From Ariolimax columbianus (Eukaryota > Mollusca > Gastropoda > Stylommatophora > Arionidae), in the NCBI GenBank assembly GCA_036924085.1, contig JAVGWX010000025.1, positions 31,197,921-31,261,920 on the forward strand: a stretch of 64,000 nucleotides of DNA. Direction: 5' to 3'. This document shows positions 1 to 9,379 of this stretch, piece after piece; within the stretch, counting starts at the first letter, position 1, and each line of letters starts with the position of its first letter. The translations under genes and the position numbers were made by a program. The notes beneath the pieces were generated by a model that had not been told where the DNA came from, ran no database searches, and saw only the letters and a list, made by a program, of their open reading frames with translations.

Positions 1-2
1 AT

Positions 3-176
3 ATTATTGATAACTGTAGGCATTATAAAGATATAGATCATTCTGATAGCGCAATTTCAATTTCTTTATCTAGTCTTAGTTCTAAGTCGAGCGATGAAAG
101 TGAAACTAAATCTACTGACGAGGGGGCTGAGTCCTCTTTTTTCTCAAGCACAGTCATGCTAGTTTGTGTAATATAA
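3..176 (+). CDS. Possible C-terminal exon of an upstream gene (partial, hypothetical)
   Basis: One forward frame is open from the window edge to a TAA at 174-176, giving 57 codons without an initiator. The peptide is rich in serine and acidic residues (for example ISLSSLSSKSSDESETKS), followed by a short hydrophobic end. Composition of this kind is common in disordered protein tails and is less likely from random AT-rich DNA, but 57 codons is short and no domain is recognisable. It could be the last exon of a gene lying upstream, or chance. No splice acceptor can be judged because the left edge is cut. Confidence 0.22.
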   Translation: MIDNCRHYKDIDHSDSAISISLSSLSSKSSDESETKSTDEGAESSFFSSTVMLVCVI

Positions 177-180
177 ATAG

Positions 181-204
181 GTGTGTGTATATATATATAT
201 ATAT
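181..204. repeat. (GT)n/(TA)n microsatellite
   Basis: A short run of GT dinucleotides passes directly into about nine TA dinucleotides. Confidence 0.8.
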
Positions 205-206
205 TG

Positions 207-2040
207 AATACATCATTCTTTCTGGGTGTGTGTATTTTGTAAAGACACACACTAATGTTGATTGGGAATTTTTTAAGCACGTTCTAAACTTCACATGTCT
301 TCAGTAAAATGCAAATACCGTGGGAAAAAACAGTACCAAATTAGGTGTAACTTTCAGAACATCTTTCCTTGTGCATTACTGTCAAAAGAAAGTTGTTATG
401 ATATTTGTGTATTGTTTAGAGCTGAATAATATGTTGATAAGGGGAAAAATTGTTTTCATGATTTAAAAAACCAACGATTATGCAACTATAATCCCTCATA
501 CACAAATGTTCATCTCCATTTGTAAAATATGTGTATTCAGTTGTATTCTGGTCTTAATTTTGAACAGTTTGGTATATAATATGTGTTATTTCCATGAAGT
601 TTTATAAATAGATCACAACTAAGTGATACTGTGTGGAGTTTTACATAAGAAAAAATTAGAAACATTAAGTGAAATAAGAATGCAATGTCCTTGACTTCGT
701 GATCTAATTGTCACAATTCGAGCAGGGTAAGATGGTTACAGGACATTATTTCCGTTTGGTCTGTAAGAACCATGTTTTTCTTTTCAATTTTGCTTGTTTG
801 TGGAGCATAGGATCACCACTGTAGATGGCTCCTTAAAGGTAGCATGTGACAAAGCACTTTGTGTGTTCTTGTAGTGGGGACAGTGGATGTATTCTTTCCT
901 TAATAACAGGCCATGTAAACCATACAGGGAATGAGGCCATCACTGTTCTACTCAAAGACGCTGTTGTGGCCAAGGTGGTAGAGGACACAAAATGTTTGAG
1001 TGGCTCATGGACAGAGCTCCACAATCAATCTAGCAACCAAAATCTATTCAGCTCCCAGTATATGAAAGGTCTTCAGCAAATGTCCGGAGCTAGCCCGTCC
1101 TCTTCTTTTTCGATCAATTGATGCTATGCTTCTATTCCGATGAGGCCCACAACGGAGACTATGTTTCAGATCTTCACCGGTCCCGCACAGCTTTTTGAGC
1201 ATGGTCGCTCCCCCAGGCCAGACTGCCTCTCTGCCCCTACAACTCTATCCAGTTTACTTTATGTTTGCCTTGAGCTCCCTTCTCCATGTGTGTTTTGGTC
1301 AACCTCTTACTCTCTTTAGCTTCCTTTGATGCTTGGTAGGGAGCAGTAGTTATTTTCCTTGCTTTCAAGTATCACACCCTGGATCCATGTTGGTCTCTGC
1401 AAAATAATGAATGTTTCTTGTTACATGTGTGCTGACATGTTTCACCTCTTATACTTGCCAGACCACCAGTGAACATGCTAACATCCCTTCTATAACAGTC
1501 ACTATGAAAGAGGAATTTAAGGTCGAGGTAAGCCATGAGCTGAGATAATTTTATACCACTAGACTTCAGCAGGTCAGGTTGTCCATTACTGATATCTATG
1601 TCATCTCTGACAGTCAATATTCAAGACTTTGATATTTTGTGTTATGCAAAGCCAACATCACCACACTCCAGGCTGAGCAATAGGCTCTCAGCAATTCATC
1701 AAGGATGGTGGATACTGATGGCTTCTGTGGCTTGCTGGTTGTCATCATCCATCCATCTGGTTTCCCTCTCTGTTTGATTCCAAACTACTGCAGTCTGTGG
1801 ATTGCCGGATCATCAATTACAGTGTCATCTTCCAACAGGCATCCGTTTAAAAATGTCATCAGTGAAAGAAAAGTGGAGAACAAATCCTATAATTGATACA
1901 ATACAAATACAATTTACACATGCTTCCCACTTGAAGAAAATAACACTTCTTAGATCTGATAGAAAACATTATCAGCATTGGTTAACAAACAATCAGACAA
2001 CAACTGAAAGAAGAGCCTTCAAGAGCTGTCCAAACATCTA
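207..2040. other. No recognisable gene
   Basis: AT-rich DNA with only short ORFs in several frames (the longest about 90 codons at 846-1121). I see no domain, no splice-consistent exon and no copy elsewhere in the window. It may hold old repeats that I cannot classify, or upstream intron of zinc-finger unit 1. Confidence 0.5.
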
Positions 2041-2044
2041 GTAA

Positions 2045-2845
2045 TAGTTGTCCATCACAAGTGATGAAGACCACTCTCTTTGTTCAGCCGTGTGGACAGT
2101 CATATCTCTTGCTGTGATGATAGTTTGTCCATCACAAGTGATGAAGACCACTCTCTTTGTTCAGCCGTGTGGACAGTCGTATCACTTGCTGTGTCCGCTG
2201 AAATGGGTGACTTGCGCGGTTATTTGGATTAAAGTGAGGAAGAAACTGCGCCTTTTTGTCAACCTCACTCACAGAGCCTAAGCTACCTTTTGCCAGTGGC
2301 AAGACATTCATCAAGACGACTGGAGATAGCATAGGATGCAGATTTTGCCTCAGGGTTACCACCGAAGCCTTTCTGTAAACATGTAACCCGCAGGGTAGAC
2401 AGGTGGGATGGCATCTAACGCAGTTTGTCGTGCCTTTTCGATAACCACAAGAGGTCGTATGGACAACACTCAGCGTGTGAGTGAGTCTGGCATCTCTCCC
2501 CAGCTGTATTCAACTCATCATAGTAGCATCTAAAATTCCCACACGCCAAATTCGCGAAGGTGAACCGGCAGAACTAACCCGTGAAATACTTCACAGGTAT
2601 AAGCGTAGTGCCATTCAGCCGGCGTCCAGACCAGGATAAACGGGTGGAAGAAATCACAAAAAAAGAACGAAATAACAAGTCCAGGCGGAAAACAACACCG
2701 CGTTTCAGTAAGCACAAGTGTAAGTCGTCGACTAGTGTGAATTCCAGGCAAATCCGTGGTCTAGCGGCATCCATAATGATCCAAAACAGAAGAGAAATGT
2801 AGACTCGAAGCCAGTTATGGCGCCATCTTTGCCAGATTTTTTGCC
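2045..2845 (+). repeat. Repeat-F, copy 1 (unclassified, about 750 bp)
   Basis: This stretch is matched nearly base for base, in inverted orientation, at 34945-35665. A shorter copy lies at 58290-58520 and a degraded one at about 47280-47510. One end carries a SINE/LINE-like GATGAAGACCACTCTC block; the other, read on the minus strand, begins with CAAAGATGGCGCC, which resembles the 5' end of a retrotransposon. The frames are broken and I find no RT, integrase or transposase motif. No terminal inverted repeats are evident. It could be the 5' part of a LINE whose body is not represented, or a non-autonomous element. Confidence 0.65.
2051..2204 (+). repeat. 77-bp tandem duplication at the edge of Repeat-F
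   Basis: The segment beginning TCCATCACAAGTGATGAAG at 2051 is repeated at 2128 with the same following sequence, a period of 77 bp. The other good copy of this repeat family (34945-35665) has the segment once, so the duplication is local to this copy. Confidence 0.75.
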
Positions 2846-3798
2846 AACATCTGGACCCATGTATATATAGACGGTTCGGCATAAAATGCAACAGAAAATG
2901 GGGTAGGGATCTTTCTAAGCCTAAAAAAACTGTACACAAAGACAGCTGTCAGTTTACAATTTTCAAGTAACTTGAGAGCAGAGGCATAGACCTTGAAGAC
3001 TGCAGCAGAAATTCTAATGATATGAAAACACAGAGAGACACAGCAGTTTCAGTACTATGGAGCCATCAAAATACATATATGAAGGAACTAAGAGTGGTAC
3101 TCTTTCTACAACCTCAGCTAAGTGCGGCAGGGCAGACCAGACCCTTAGCCTTGGTTGGCGGCAGGCCTAGGAGTGAAGCCCCGACAGGCGAACATATAGA
3201 GCATTGCTCTGCTGATCCGGCAGCTTCTGCAGCTTGCCTGTCCCACATGTATTGGTATCACCTTTCCCTTGGAGTAAACAAGGCAGACCGAGAGAGGGAC
3301 CATACTGCATGGTCAACACATGGTCTCTATATTTCTGCCCGGGCTTTGTGCTAATAGCACAATTACTATCATCTGACAAGAAGAAAAGAGCCAATGATTT
3401 ATATAACTATATCACTGGTTGGGGTATCTCAGGCTGAGATGCAATGGATTCCATATCATGATAATAGTTTTGACAATGAAGAGACTGACAGCAGACAATC
3501 AAGGGAAGGTTGAAAACTACCTCAACCTGATATAAGTACAACTTATGAAGAGGTCAAGAGGTTTACCAGGTGTAGATATAGGAACAAGTGGGAAGCAGAG
3601 CACACAGGTCATCAACCAAATGAGGCATATTACCAGCTCAACAGAGGTGAGCAGGTAGTAATCTTTAGACTCCGCACAGGCCACATCAGACTGAGATACC
3701 ATTTGTTCTTCTTCTTCTTCGTTCACTCTCAATCTCCCACTACCAAATCTTGATTGTATACCAAAGCTATCAGTCAGTGCTCCTTCATGCCCTGTTTG

Positions 3799-4015
3799 GC
3801 TCACAACCATAAGGTGCTGGGTTCGATCCCCATCTCAGCACCGGCCGTTACCCCGGGGAAGCAAACCCTTAGAAAATGCAGGAGGAAGCAGACCCTTACA
3901 TAAAATGCATGCTGAAGTCGGATGCACTGGGTCAACAGGCGCAAAATAAAAAAGGCAGTGCAATGCACACCGCCTTGGGGAATAGAGAAATAAGGCGAAC
4001 GCAAAAAAAAAAAAA
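3799..4015 (+). mobile_element. SINE-B, 5'-truncated, nested
   Basis: It matches the other SINE-B copies from the B-box side onward (GGTTCGATCCC, the central domain with GCTGAAGTCGGATG, then the A-rich tail) but lacks the A-box part of the tRNA-like head. The TSD ATGCCCTGTTTG flanks it at 3787-3798 and 4016-4027. Truncation at the 5' end with a TSD fits target-primed reverse transcription. Confidence 0.9.
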
Positions 4016-4089
4016 ATGCCCTGTTTGTCTTTCATAATCGATGAGGACCACTTTGTCAATATTCACTATTCGCATGAGTTTGAAGATAG

Positions 4090-4360
4090 CTAAATAAGCA
4101 AGAAAATAGGACATCTCCTACCACCGGGGTAGAAGAAAGGCTGATGTTCACAGATTTGCAGAGCAATTGTCTCTGTATAGCCTCATTTATTCTCATGTCT
4201 CTGAACACACTCAGCAAAAGTGCTGCGCCAGTCTGTGTGATTAGTGGCGGTTCTTTCCCAGTTAGCATGGCTAACACTGCACTGGATCAGTGATCTCTTA
4301 AGGGTGTACTTATACAGTTTCCGCTGACCACCGCTTGCTCTCTTGCCATGTTGGAGTTCT
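4090..4360 (-). pseudogene. LINE-III C-terminal fragment
   Basis: The minus strand encodes the typical extreme C-terminus of a non-LTR retrotransposon polyprotein: GGQRKLYKYTLKRSL, then WERTATNHTDWRS and VQRHENK. Comparable endings occur at 33527-33985 and 56297-56860. It lies in the extra segment of the composite insertion. Confidence 0.65.
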
Positions 4361-4712
4361 TTTTCTTTGTTCGTTCTCAATCTCCAGCTACCATACCCTG
4401 AAAGGGCCTAAGTAGCAGAATGTAGTCCAGAGAACGGAATGCGTTGTGTCGTAGTTTACAGCTTGGCTGCAATATTTGCACCTTTCGGTCCAACACATCT
4501 GACTTCTGCAAGCATTTTTTGAGTACAGGGTTAGCATTCCCTCTTCGATCCCTTCTCCTTAGCCAGTCTGCCCTGCTGCAGCCTGTTATCCAGGATCACC
4601 GCGTGGAGGTGTAGAAGGGTCTTGGCAGCTCTGGTTCGCTGGCCCTGATGCTAGCAGTCAGCTATGGGTCGCTGACTGCTGCAGCTCATGTGCTGCTGAG
4701 CATCTTGATCCC
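4361..4712 (-). mobile_element. SINE-A copy (part of the composite)
   Basis: It is nearly identical to the SINE-A copies at 9648, 18464, 46263 and 52465. On the + strand it reads from TTCGTTCTCAATCTCC to GCATCTTGATCCC. The central domain (GCTGAAGTCGGATG on the element strand, slightly diverged here) is present. Confidence 0.85.
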
Positions 4713-4870
4713 ACCATTTGTTCACAAACTAAGAATAGGACATACAGATGAATGTGTCTACATCACTCATAAAATGACTGCTGAGCATCTTGATCCCACC
4801 ATTTGTTCACAAACTAAGAATAGGACATACAGATGAATGTGTCTACACCACTCACAAAATGACTGCTCAG
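4695..4870 (+). repeat. 85-bp tandem duplication across a SINE/LINE junction
   Basis: The segment starting GCTGAGCATCTTGATCCC recurs at 4780 with an 85-bp period. The second copy has SINE-A end sequence inside LINE coding sequence, and the LINE itself resumes with GCTCAGCATCTGCTAC at 4865. Unequal exchange between the similar GCTGAGCATCT strings of the SINE end and the LINE would produce this. Confidence 0.7.
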
Positions 4871-4989
4871 CATCTGCTACAAAGGCATTCAGCATACGAG
4901 GAATAGAGACAGCTTGTATGGCCATCATCGATACAATTTCTGCCCTATGGAGATATCAATAGCCCCAGACTAACCTCTGCTTTCTGAAA

Positions 4990-5579
4990 GTATATTCAAG
5001 TTGACATGTGAAAGCATATGAGAAAGAAATGTCATTATGTGCCTTTTTCTATCCATATCTACTTGCACCTTCCCCACAACGCCCAGCAGCATAAGTTGGC
5101 AGATAAATATGGATATGAACCTTATCTAATGCCCACGCTAAAGGTGGTTTTGAAGCCAGCATATCAGCTTTTTCATTGATATGGATGCCAAACTTTGTGT
5201 GGAAATGATTGTAAATTATAATGATCTACCTACTAACTCTGTCATTCCTCTTCTATCCTTGGGTGCTGTGGTCTTCGTTACTTTTACTTACAACTTATAT
5301 TTTCTACACTTCTTGGAAGCAAGACCCATGCCCAACCTTCCTTAATCTGGCTTGACTTCATTGCTCCTCTTCTAACATGGGATGTTGGTGTTCTCATTAA
5401 TCCCATTTTATGGCATGCCTGATAGGTTACAGTCAAACTTTTCTTTGATCCCCTTTCAGACCAAGGTAACACATGGGCAAATTATATTGATACAATTTCT
5501 AAAACCAATTTTTATGAGGAATGTTTGTTTTTATCATTGGACAAGATGTTACAGACAGTCCTAGAGGCACTATTTATAT
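4990..5579. other. No recognisable gene
   Basis: Unassigned intronic or intergenic sequence upstream of the unit 1 penultimate exon. Short ORFs only. Confidence 0.4.
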
Positions 5580-5760
5580 AGAAAAGTTATCCAGTTTACT
5601 CAGCTGTAAATGGGTACGTGGGTTACTGTTATTTACAGTAAAGCAGTTAGAAAAGAAACTGATCATTTAACAAACAAAATATGGCCTAGCTCAATGAAGT
5701 CTTTAACACTTCAACCCTGACAGCAGTCTGCAATGGAACAACCTTATTTTGACATGCATT
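5580..5760 (+). repeat. SINE-C fragment and conserved upstream flank of exon C
   Basis: It begins with the SINE-C block CAGCTGTAAATGGGTAC and then passes into ATGAAGTCTTTAACACTTC, which is shared with 39450-39540 in front of the corresponding exon of unit 2 and with the 3' part of the SINE-C copy at 19003. The two genes therefore share an old SINE-derived segment directly upstream of this exon. Confidence 0.5.
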
Positions 5761-5779
5761 GAGTGTTGGTCTGTTGCAG

Positions 5780-5903
5780 GTGCTTCATACGGATGACCTT
5801 TATGAAGATGTCGACATTCAGAGCCAAGCCACAAGAAGTTTAGACTGCGATCAGCCAGGAATGGTATCAGCTGATATGCTTGGTTCACATGACATTAATA
5901 AAG
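5780..5903 (+). CDS. Zinc-finger gene unit 1, penultimate coding exon (exon C)
   Basis: The acceptor TCTGTTGCAG precedes 5780 and the donor GTATAC follows 5903. The exon is open in one frame, 41 codons plus one base (begins VLHTDDLYEDVDIQSQ, ends GSHDINK). The trailing G plus AC of the terminal exon at 12821 makes an Asp codon, so phase 1 is respected. The paralogous exon at 39545-39656 has the same ends, the same phases and a closely similar peptide with an in-frame 12-base length difference, which is strong evidence for a coding exon. The peptide is acidic, without a known domain. Counterparts of the two earlier exons of unit 2 were not found upstream, so the 5' part of this gene lies outside the window or is lost. 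Confidence 0.8.
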
Positions 5904-6050
5904 GTATACTAGTCAATTATATCTTCATTATACACTTATACACACACATCATCATTATTGTTTTCCCTTTTTTATTCCATGCAAAGCAAAGGGCTGTTAC
6001 TGCAGGTCTCCCCCTCCCCCCCTCCACAATTTTGACAGTAGACCTGTATC
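5904..6050 (+). other. Unit 1 intron, paralogous to the unit 2 intron
   Basis: This sequence and 8328-8650 together align with about 39890-40380 of unit 2. The C-rich tract near 6008-6022 has a counterpart at 39975-40005. Confidence 0.7.
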
Positions 6051-8327
6051 TTCTTCTTCTTCTGCGTACACAGTCAGACAGTAACCATTATTTTTTCGAA
6101 AAAAGCGGCGGTCATCCTGAGACTCTCGCCACTACCATAGAGCTTGTCTTGCAGTTCCACTGGCAATGGCCACATCTGCTCTCTCTGATCCTCGTATGTC
6201 GGGCAGTTCTGCAGCAGATGTTCAGTGGTCATTTTACCAGTACCGCACGGGCATTCGTCGGTACACCCTATCTTCAATTTGTTGAATAGGTGGTACCTCA
6301 GTCTGTTGTGGCCAGTGCGAAGTCTGAAGACAACGACCTGCTCTGTTCGGTTCAACTGGTAATAGGCATCGTTTTTGGTGTAACCAGTATGTTCGGTTTC
6401 CCATTTGTTCATGTATCTGGCTTTGATAAGCCGTTTTGACTCTTTGTACGTCATACTGGTATCTGTTTGTGGTAGCCTTGCACCTTCTTTTGCCAGTCTG
6501 TCTGCCTCCTCGTTGCCTTGGATGTTGCAGTGTGACGGAACCCACTGTACCACTACCCTTTTTGGTGCGGACTGCTGGCACAGTTTGCAGAGTGCTGCTC
6601 TTAAGTCATTAAGCTCAGTGTTTTTCTGGCTTTTTAGCGCTGTGACTACGGCGAGAGCATCTGTCAGCAGGACTATATGGCTCTCATTTTCACTGTGTGT
6701 TACCATTTCTTCCACTGCCGCCCTCAGTGCCTCTGCCTCCGCTCTGAAATTGCTTGTGTACTTACCAGTAGCGAATGACAGTGTTATTTTTCTGCCATTT
6801 GGTAGGTTCAGGAATGCTCCTGCCCCTCCGTTCTGTGTAGTGTTTGTTACAGAACCGTCGGTGTATGCATGGGTCCAGTCCATGCTTGGGTAGCTTTTCG
6901 TTATGAAGCTTAGGGTAGTGTCTCTCCTTTCTTTTTCAGTCTGGCAGTTTTTGTTTGCAATACCTGGTATATTTTCTACCACCTCTGGAAATATATCCTG
7001 CCTCCAAGTAGGTTTTCGTACAGTAGTGATGGGTTTTGGTGTTGTTAGTGCGTTTATGGGATCTTCGTGCATCTTTGCTTTGGCTATTTCTGCAAAGTTT
7101 CTCCGCTTTAGTTTCCCATTTCCCAGATTGTTTAGTCTCTGGTACATTGGATGGTCCGTCAGTCTTCGGAGTTTCTCTGACTGCAGCTGGGCTCTGCAGT
7201 CTCTTCTATCGGTCATGGATTGCAGTTTTGTAATCTTTTCAAGTTCTACAATTGGCGTTGACTTCATGCCACCTGTTATAATTCTCATGGCTTGGTTTTG
7301 AAGTTTGTTAACTTTATCGAAGTTCGCCTTCGCTGCTGTTGTCCATGCCGCAATGCCATACTCGAGAACTGGTCTCACTCTTCCAGTGTACAGTTTCTTT
7401 AGTATGCCTTCGTCTGCTCCCCAGCTTGTGCCAGCAAGTTTCCTCATGATCGCCATTCTTTCTCTGGCTTTCATTCGGTTTCTCTCAATCTGACTTTTCC
7501 ATGTCATGCGCCGATCAAATGTGACTCCCAGATAGGTTGGGTTGTCGTTTGGCTGCAGGATTTTGACATTTAGACTTAATTTGGTACTTTGGGGTTTTAA
7601 TGAGAGCGAGAATATTGTGCACGTGGTTTTCTCCTCGTTTATTTTGACCAGCCATGAGTTCGCCCACTCTTCCAGCGATGTTAGGGCCTTCTGCATCCGA
7701 TTTCTTGCTATGGTGAGATTCTTTTCAGAGGTCCACATAGCCAGATCGTCTGCAAACATTGAGCTATGGACTCTTCTTGGTATATTCTCTGTAATATCGT
7801 TTATATATACCAGGAAGAGTGTGGGTGACAATACTCCCCCTTGGGGTACTCCCTGCTCGAGTGTCACCTTTTTGCTCATCTGCCCTTGAACTTGGACTCT
7901 GGCCGTTCTTTGTTTGAGGTAGTGGTTGATCCACTTGTACATCTTCCCACAGACATCACTTCTTCTTAGCTTGACTCTAAGTCCATCCTTCCAGACTTTG
8001 TCAAATGCCTTTTCCAGATCCACCCAAACAGCTACTGTGTGTTTCTGTGCCTGGTAGGCATCTTCTATCTCCTGGGCTATGAGGATGACCTGGTCCTCAG
8101 TGGATCTGTGCTGTCTAAAGCCGGCTTGCTGTGGAATTAGTATTCGTTTTTCTTCCAGATGCCACATCAGTCTGGTGTTTATCATCCGTTCCATCAGCTT
8201 GCCGACACAGCTCAGTAGGCTTATGGGCCTGTATCCATTTGGATCTGTTTTGTCCTTTCCTGTTTTTGGTACTGGTACCAGTATTGCATCTTTCCATGCC
8301 TGTGGTACAATTCCCCTTTTCCAGCTT
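6051..8327 (-). mobile_element. LINE-I insertion, 5'-truncated, TSD GACCTGTATC
   Basis: The TSD lies at 6041-6050 and 8328-8337. The element is on the minus strand, ends in (GAA)n (TTCTTCTTCTTCT on the + strand) and is cut at its 5' end within the RT domain. The paralogous intron of unit 2 shows the empty site near 40010 (GCTTGTATCTGAGAAC), so it inserted after the gene duplication or was absent from that copy. Confidence 0.93.
6074..8326 (-). CDS. LINE-I ORF2 fragment: reverse transcriptase and RNase H
   Basis: This is the replication polyprotein of a non-LTR retrotransposon, open for about 750 codons from the truncation point to the stop at 6074 without a single nonsense or frameshift. Numbering from the internal Met at 8194: RT motif with DLEKAFD at 59-65, QGVPQGG at 114-120, catalytic FADD at 147-150, and the thumb region with YLGVTFDRRMTW near 221-232. 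An RNase H domain follows with TDGS (Asp446), RAEAEAL (Glu486/488), LTDAL (Asp512) and NEEAD (Asp565), the four acidic positions expected of an active fold. A C-terminal CPC-H-C knuckle precedes HLLQNCPTYEDQR. The endonuclease is missing through 5' truncation. RNase H places it near the I-type group; the exact clade is unresolved. It is a dead-on-arrival but young copy. Confidence 0.95.
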   Translation of the reverse strand, partial: SWKRGIVPQAWKDAILVPVPKTGKDKTDPNGYRPISLLSCVGKLMERMINTRLMWHLEEKRILIPQQAGFRQHRSTEDQVILIAQEIEDAYQAQKHTVAVWVDLEKAFDKVWKDGLRVKLRRSDVCGKMYKWINHYLKQRTARVQVQGQMSKKVTLEQGVPQGGVLSPTLFLVYINDITENIPRRVHSSMFADDLAMWTSEKNLTIARNRMQKALTSLEEWANSWLVKINEEKTTCTIFSLSLKPQSTKLSLNVKILQPNDNPTYLGVTFDRRMTWKSQIERNRMKARERMAIMRKLAGTSWGADEGILKKLYTGRVRPVLEYGIAAWTTAAKANFDKVNKLQNQAMRIITGGMKSTPIVELEKITKLQSMTDRRDCRAQLQSEKLRRLTDHPMYQRLNNLGNGKLKRRNFAEIAKAKMHEDPINALTTPKPITTVRKPTWRQDIFPEVVENIPGIANKNCQTEKERRDTTLSFITKSYPSMDWTHAYTDGSVTNTTQNGGAGAFLNLPNGRKITLSFATGKYTSNFRAEAEALRAAVEEMVTHSENESHIVLLTDALAVVTALKSQKNTELNDLRAALCKLCQQSAPKRVVVQWVPSHCNIQGNEEADRLAKEGARLPQTDTSMTYKESKRLIKARYMNKWETEHTGYTKNDAYYQLNRTEQVVVFRLRTGHNRLRYHLFNKLKIGCTDECPCGTGKMTTEHLLQNCPTYEDQREQMWPLPVELQDKLYGSGESLRMTAAFFEKIMVTV

Positions 8328-8337
8328 GACCTGTATC

Positions 8338-8650
8338 TGATTTATTAGTTTCAATAACAAGGGTTTTACTTGATGATGTTGCTAGCTTCATGCGCAACAT
8401 TCATCAGCCAGTTCTTTAAGCAGTGTTGAAAGTTTACAGTGGTCTTTTTCAGTCCATACCTGGTATCATTCCAAGGATTTTTACACAGTTGACTACACCA
8501 TGACTTGACTTGACTAAACCCTCTTTTAACATGAGGTGTATAGTCTTCTACCATGAGAAGTAGAACCCATTTTTCATGTCCTTGTGACCAACAGTTTATA
8601 CTAAATTATGCGGTCAGATCCATGTCTATCAAATGCTGACATGATATAAT
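8338..8650 (+). other. Unit 1 intron continued, paralogous to 40040-40380
   Basis: Sequence such as GTTGCTAGCTTCAT, the CCATGAGA segment and the final TGACATGA/ATAATGTG pair aligns with unit 2 at clear but imperfect identity. No exon is seen. Confidence 0.7.
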
Positions 8651-8652
8651 GT

Positions 8653-8935
8653 GTGGGGCGTTAGCTCAGTTCATAGCAAGCAATTCGCTATTTTCTGTGG
8701 TACGTGTGCCTCGGTTCGAATCGCATCCGAAGACTAATAAAAAATAAGGGTCATGATTTGAATCTGGGATTGCTTCTCCAGCCAACCCAGCTGTAAATAG
8801 GTACCTGATGCATGAGTAAGGGAAAGTAAAAACAGCAAGGAAGGGCACTAGCCACCCCACCTCTCACAGGCTGCTGCTTAGTACAAGGAAGTCTTCAAAA
8901 ACTCCATTTCCAACCAGCTGGTTTCCCACTTTACT
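8653..8935 (+). mobile_element. SINE-C copy
   Basis: The head is tRNA-like (GGGGCGTTAGCTCAGTTC as A-box region, GGTTCGAATCGC as B box). The body contains CCAACCCAGCTGTAAATAGG, GTAAGGGAAAGTAAAAACAG and CCACCCCACCTC, all of which recur at 19003-19245 and 27080-27340. It is not a functional tRNA: the anticodon arm and acceptor stem do not pair well. Confidence 0.7.
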
Positions 8936-8939
8936 TACT

Positions 8940-9379
8940 TTAGTTATCTGTGATGGGTAATTTTATTTATTTGTAAGTAGAGAAAGTTGAGATGTATAGG
9001 ATGCACCTTCAGAAAGTAATCTACAAATATTACCTCACATTTGCTGGATTGGAACCCACATGGGAAGACTAGTGTGTATGTCAAAGAATAACTTGGTTCA
9101 AAAAAGGGGAAGAGATGCCCAGCCAGCTGGAGTTTCCTAAGTGGGGGTTCAAAATAAATTAAAGTGTATGAATAAGTGGAGGGCAACCATTGACCCAAAT
9201 GGTCCACCTGGAATGAAAAGAATATAACCACTGTAGTGCTCTGGGCTGACAACTTCATTATGTAAAATTATTATAATTATTTGCTACATATGTTGGAAAA
9301 CTAGCTTCCCTTAAAAGAGGCCAACTGCAGCAGTTACATATTCTTCACATTTCAGCGAAAAGGTCAATGAATTATTACC
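8940..9379. other. No recognisable gene
   Basis: AT-rich intronic sequence of unit 1; only short ORFs, nothing assigned. Confidence 0.4.

Larger units (their letters stand above)
3709..4712 (-). mobile_element. Composite SINE-A insertion with extra 3' sequence, flanked by TSD
   Basis: The direct repeat ACCATTTGTTC flanks this block at 3698-3708 and 4713-4723, within an old LINE reading that would otherwise be continuous. Reading on the minus strand, a full SINE-A (4712 to 4361) is followed by a LINE-III C-terminal fragment (about 4360-4090), other sequence and then a second SINE-A 3' end ending in GAAGAAGAAGAA at 3709. One explanation is a read-through SINE transcript that carried its flank to a second tail; a nested pair of insertions is the alternative. 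A SINE-B lies inside it. Confidence 0.6.
2846..4985 (+). pseudogene. Old RNase H-bearing LINE (LINE-I-related), heavily interrupted
   Basis: Three collinear pieces belong to one decayed LINE 3' region on the + strand. At 2846-3030 the start of an RNase H domain (TDGSA, then NGVGIFLSL) is readable with stops. At 3440-3708 the linker after RNase H follows (TYEEVKRF, NKWEAEHTGH, YYQLNR, FRLRTGH). At 4713-4985 comes the C-terminal zinc-knuckle region and end (RIGHTDECV, MTAEHLLQ, then a final IQVDM). It is clearly more divergent than the LINE-I copies at 6051 and 16767. A 1-kb composite insertion at 3709-4712 splits it; 3060-3440 is unassigned foreign-looking sequence. Confidence 0.75.

Noticed and set aside
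846..1121. 91-codon forward ORF
   Set aside because: No domain, no copy in the window, no splice support; antisense ORFs of similar length overlap it.
2574..2939. 121-codon minus ORF in Repeat-F
   Set aside because: The corresponding frame in the second copy (from 35004) is shorter and differently placed, and no motif is recognisable.
5759..6289. 176-codon forward ORF
   Set aside because: Only its start is an exon (5780-5903). The rest reads through the donor into intron and the antisense of LINE-I.
6405..7889. Long plus-strand ORFs opposite the LINE-I frame
   Set aside because: They are shadows of the well-supported minus-strand RT/RNase H coding region.
8653..8724. tRNA gene (likewise 19003, 21975-22050, 24515, 33295 and 60452)
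   Set aside because: A and B boxes are present, but the acceptor or anticodon stems do not pair or T33 is missing, and the sequences continue into repeated SINE bodies.
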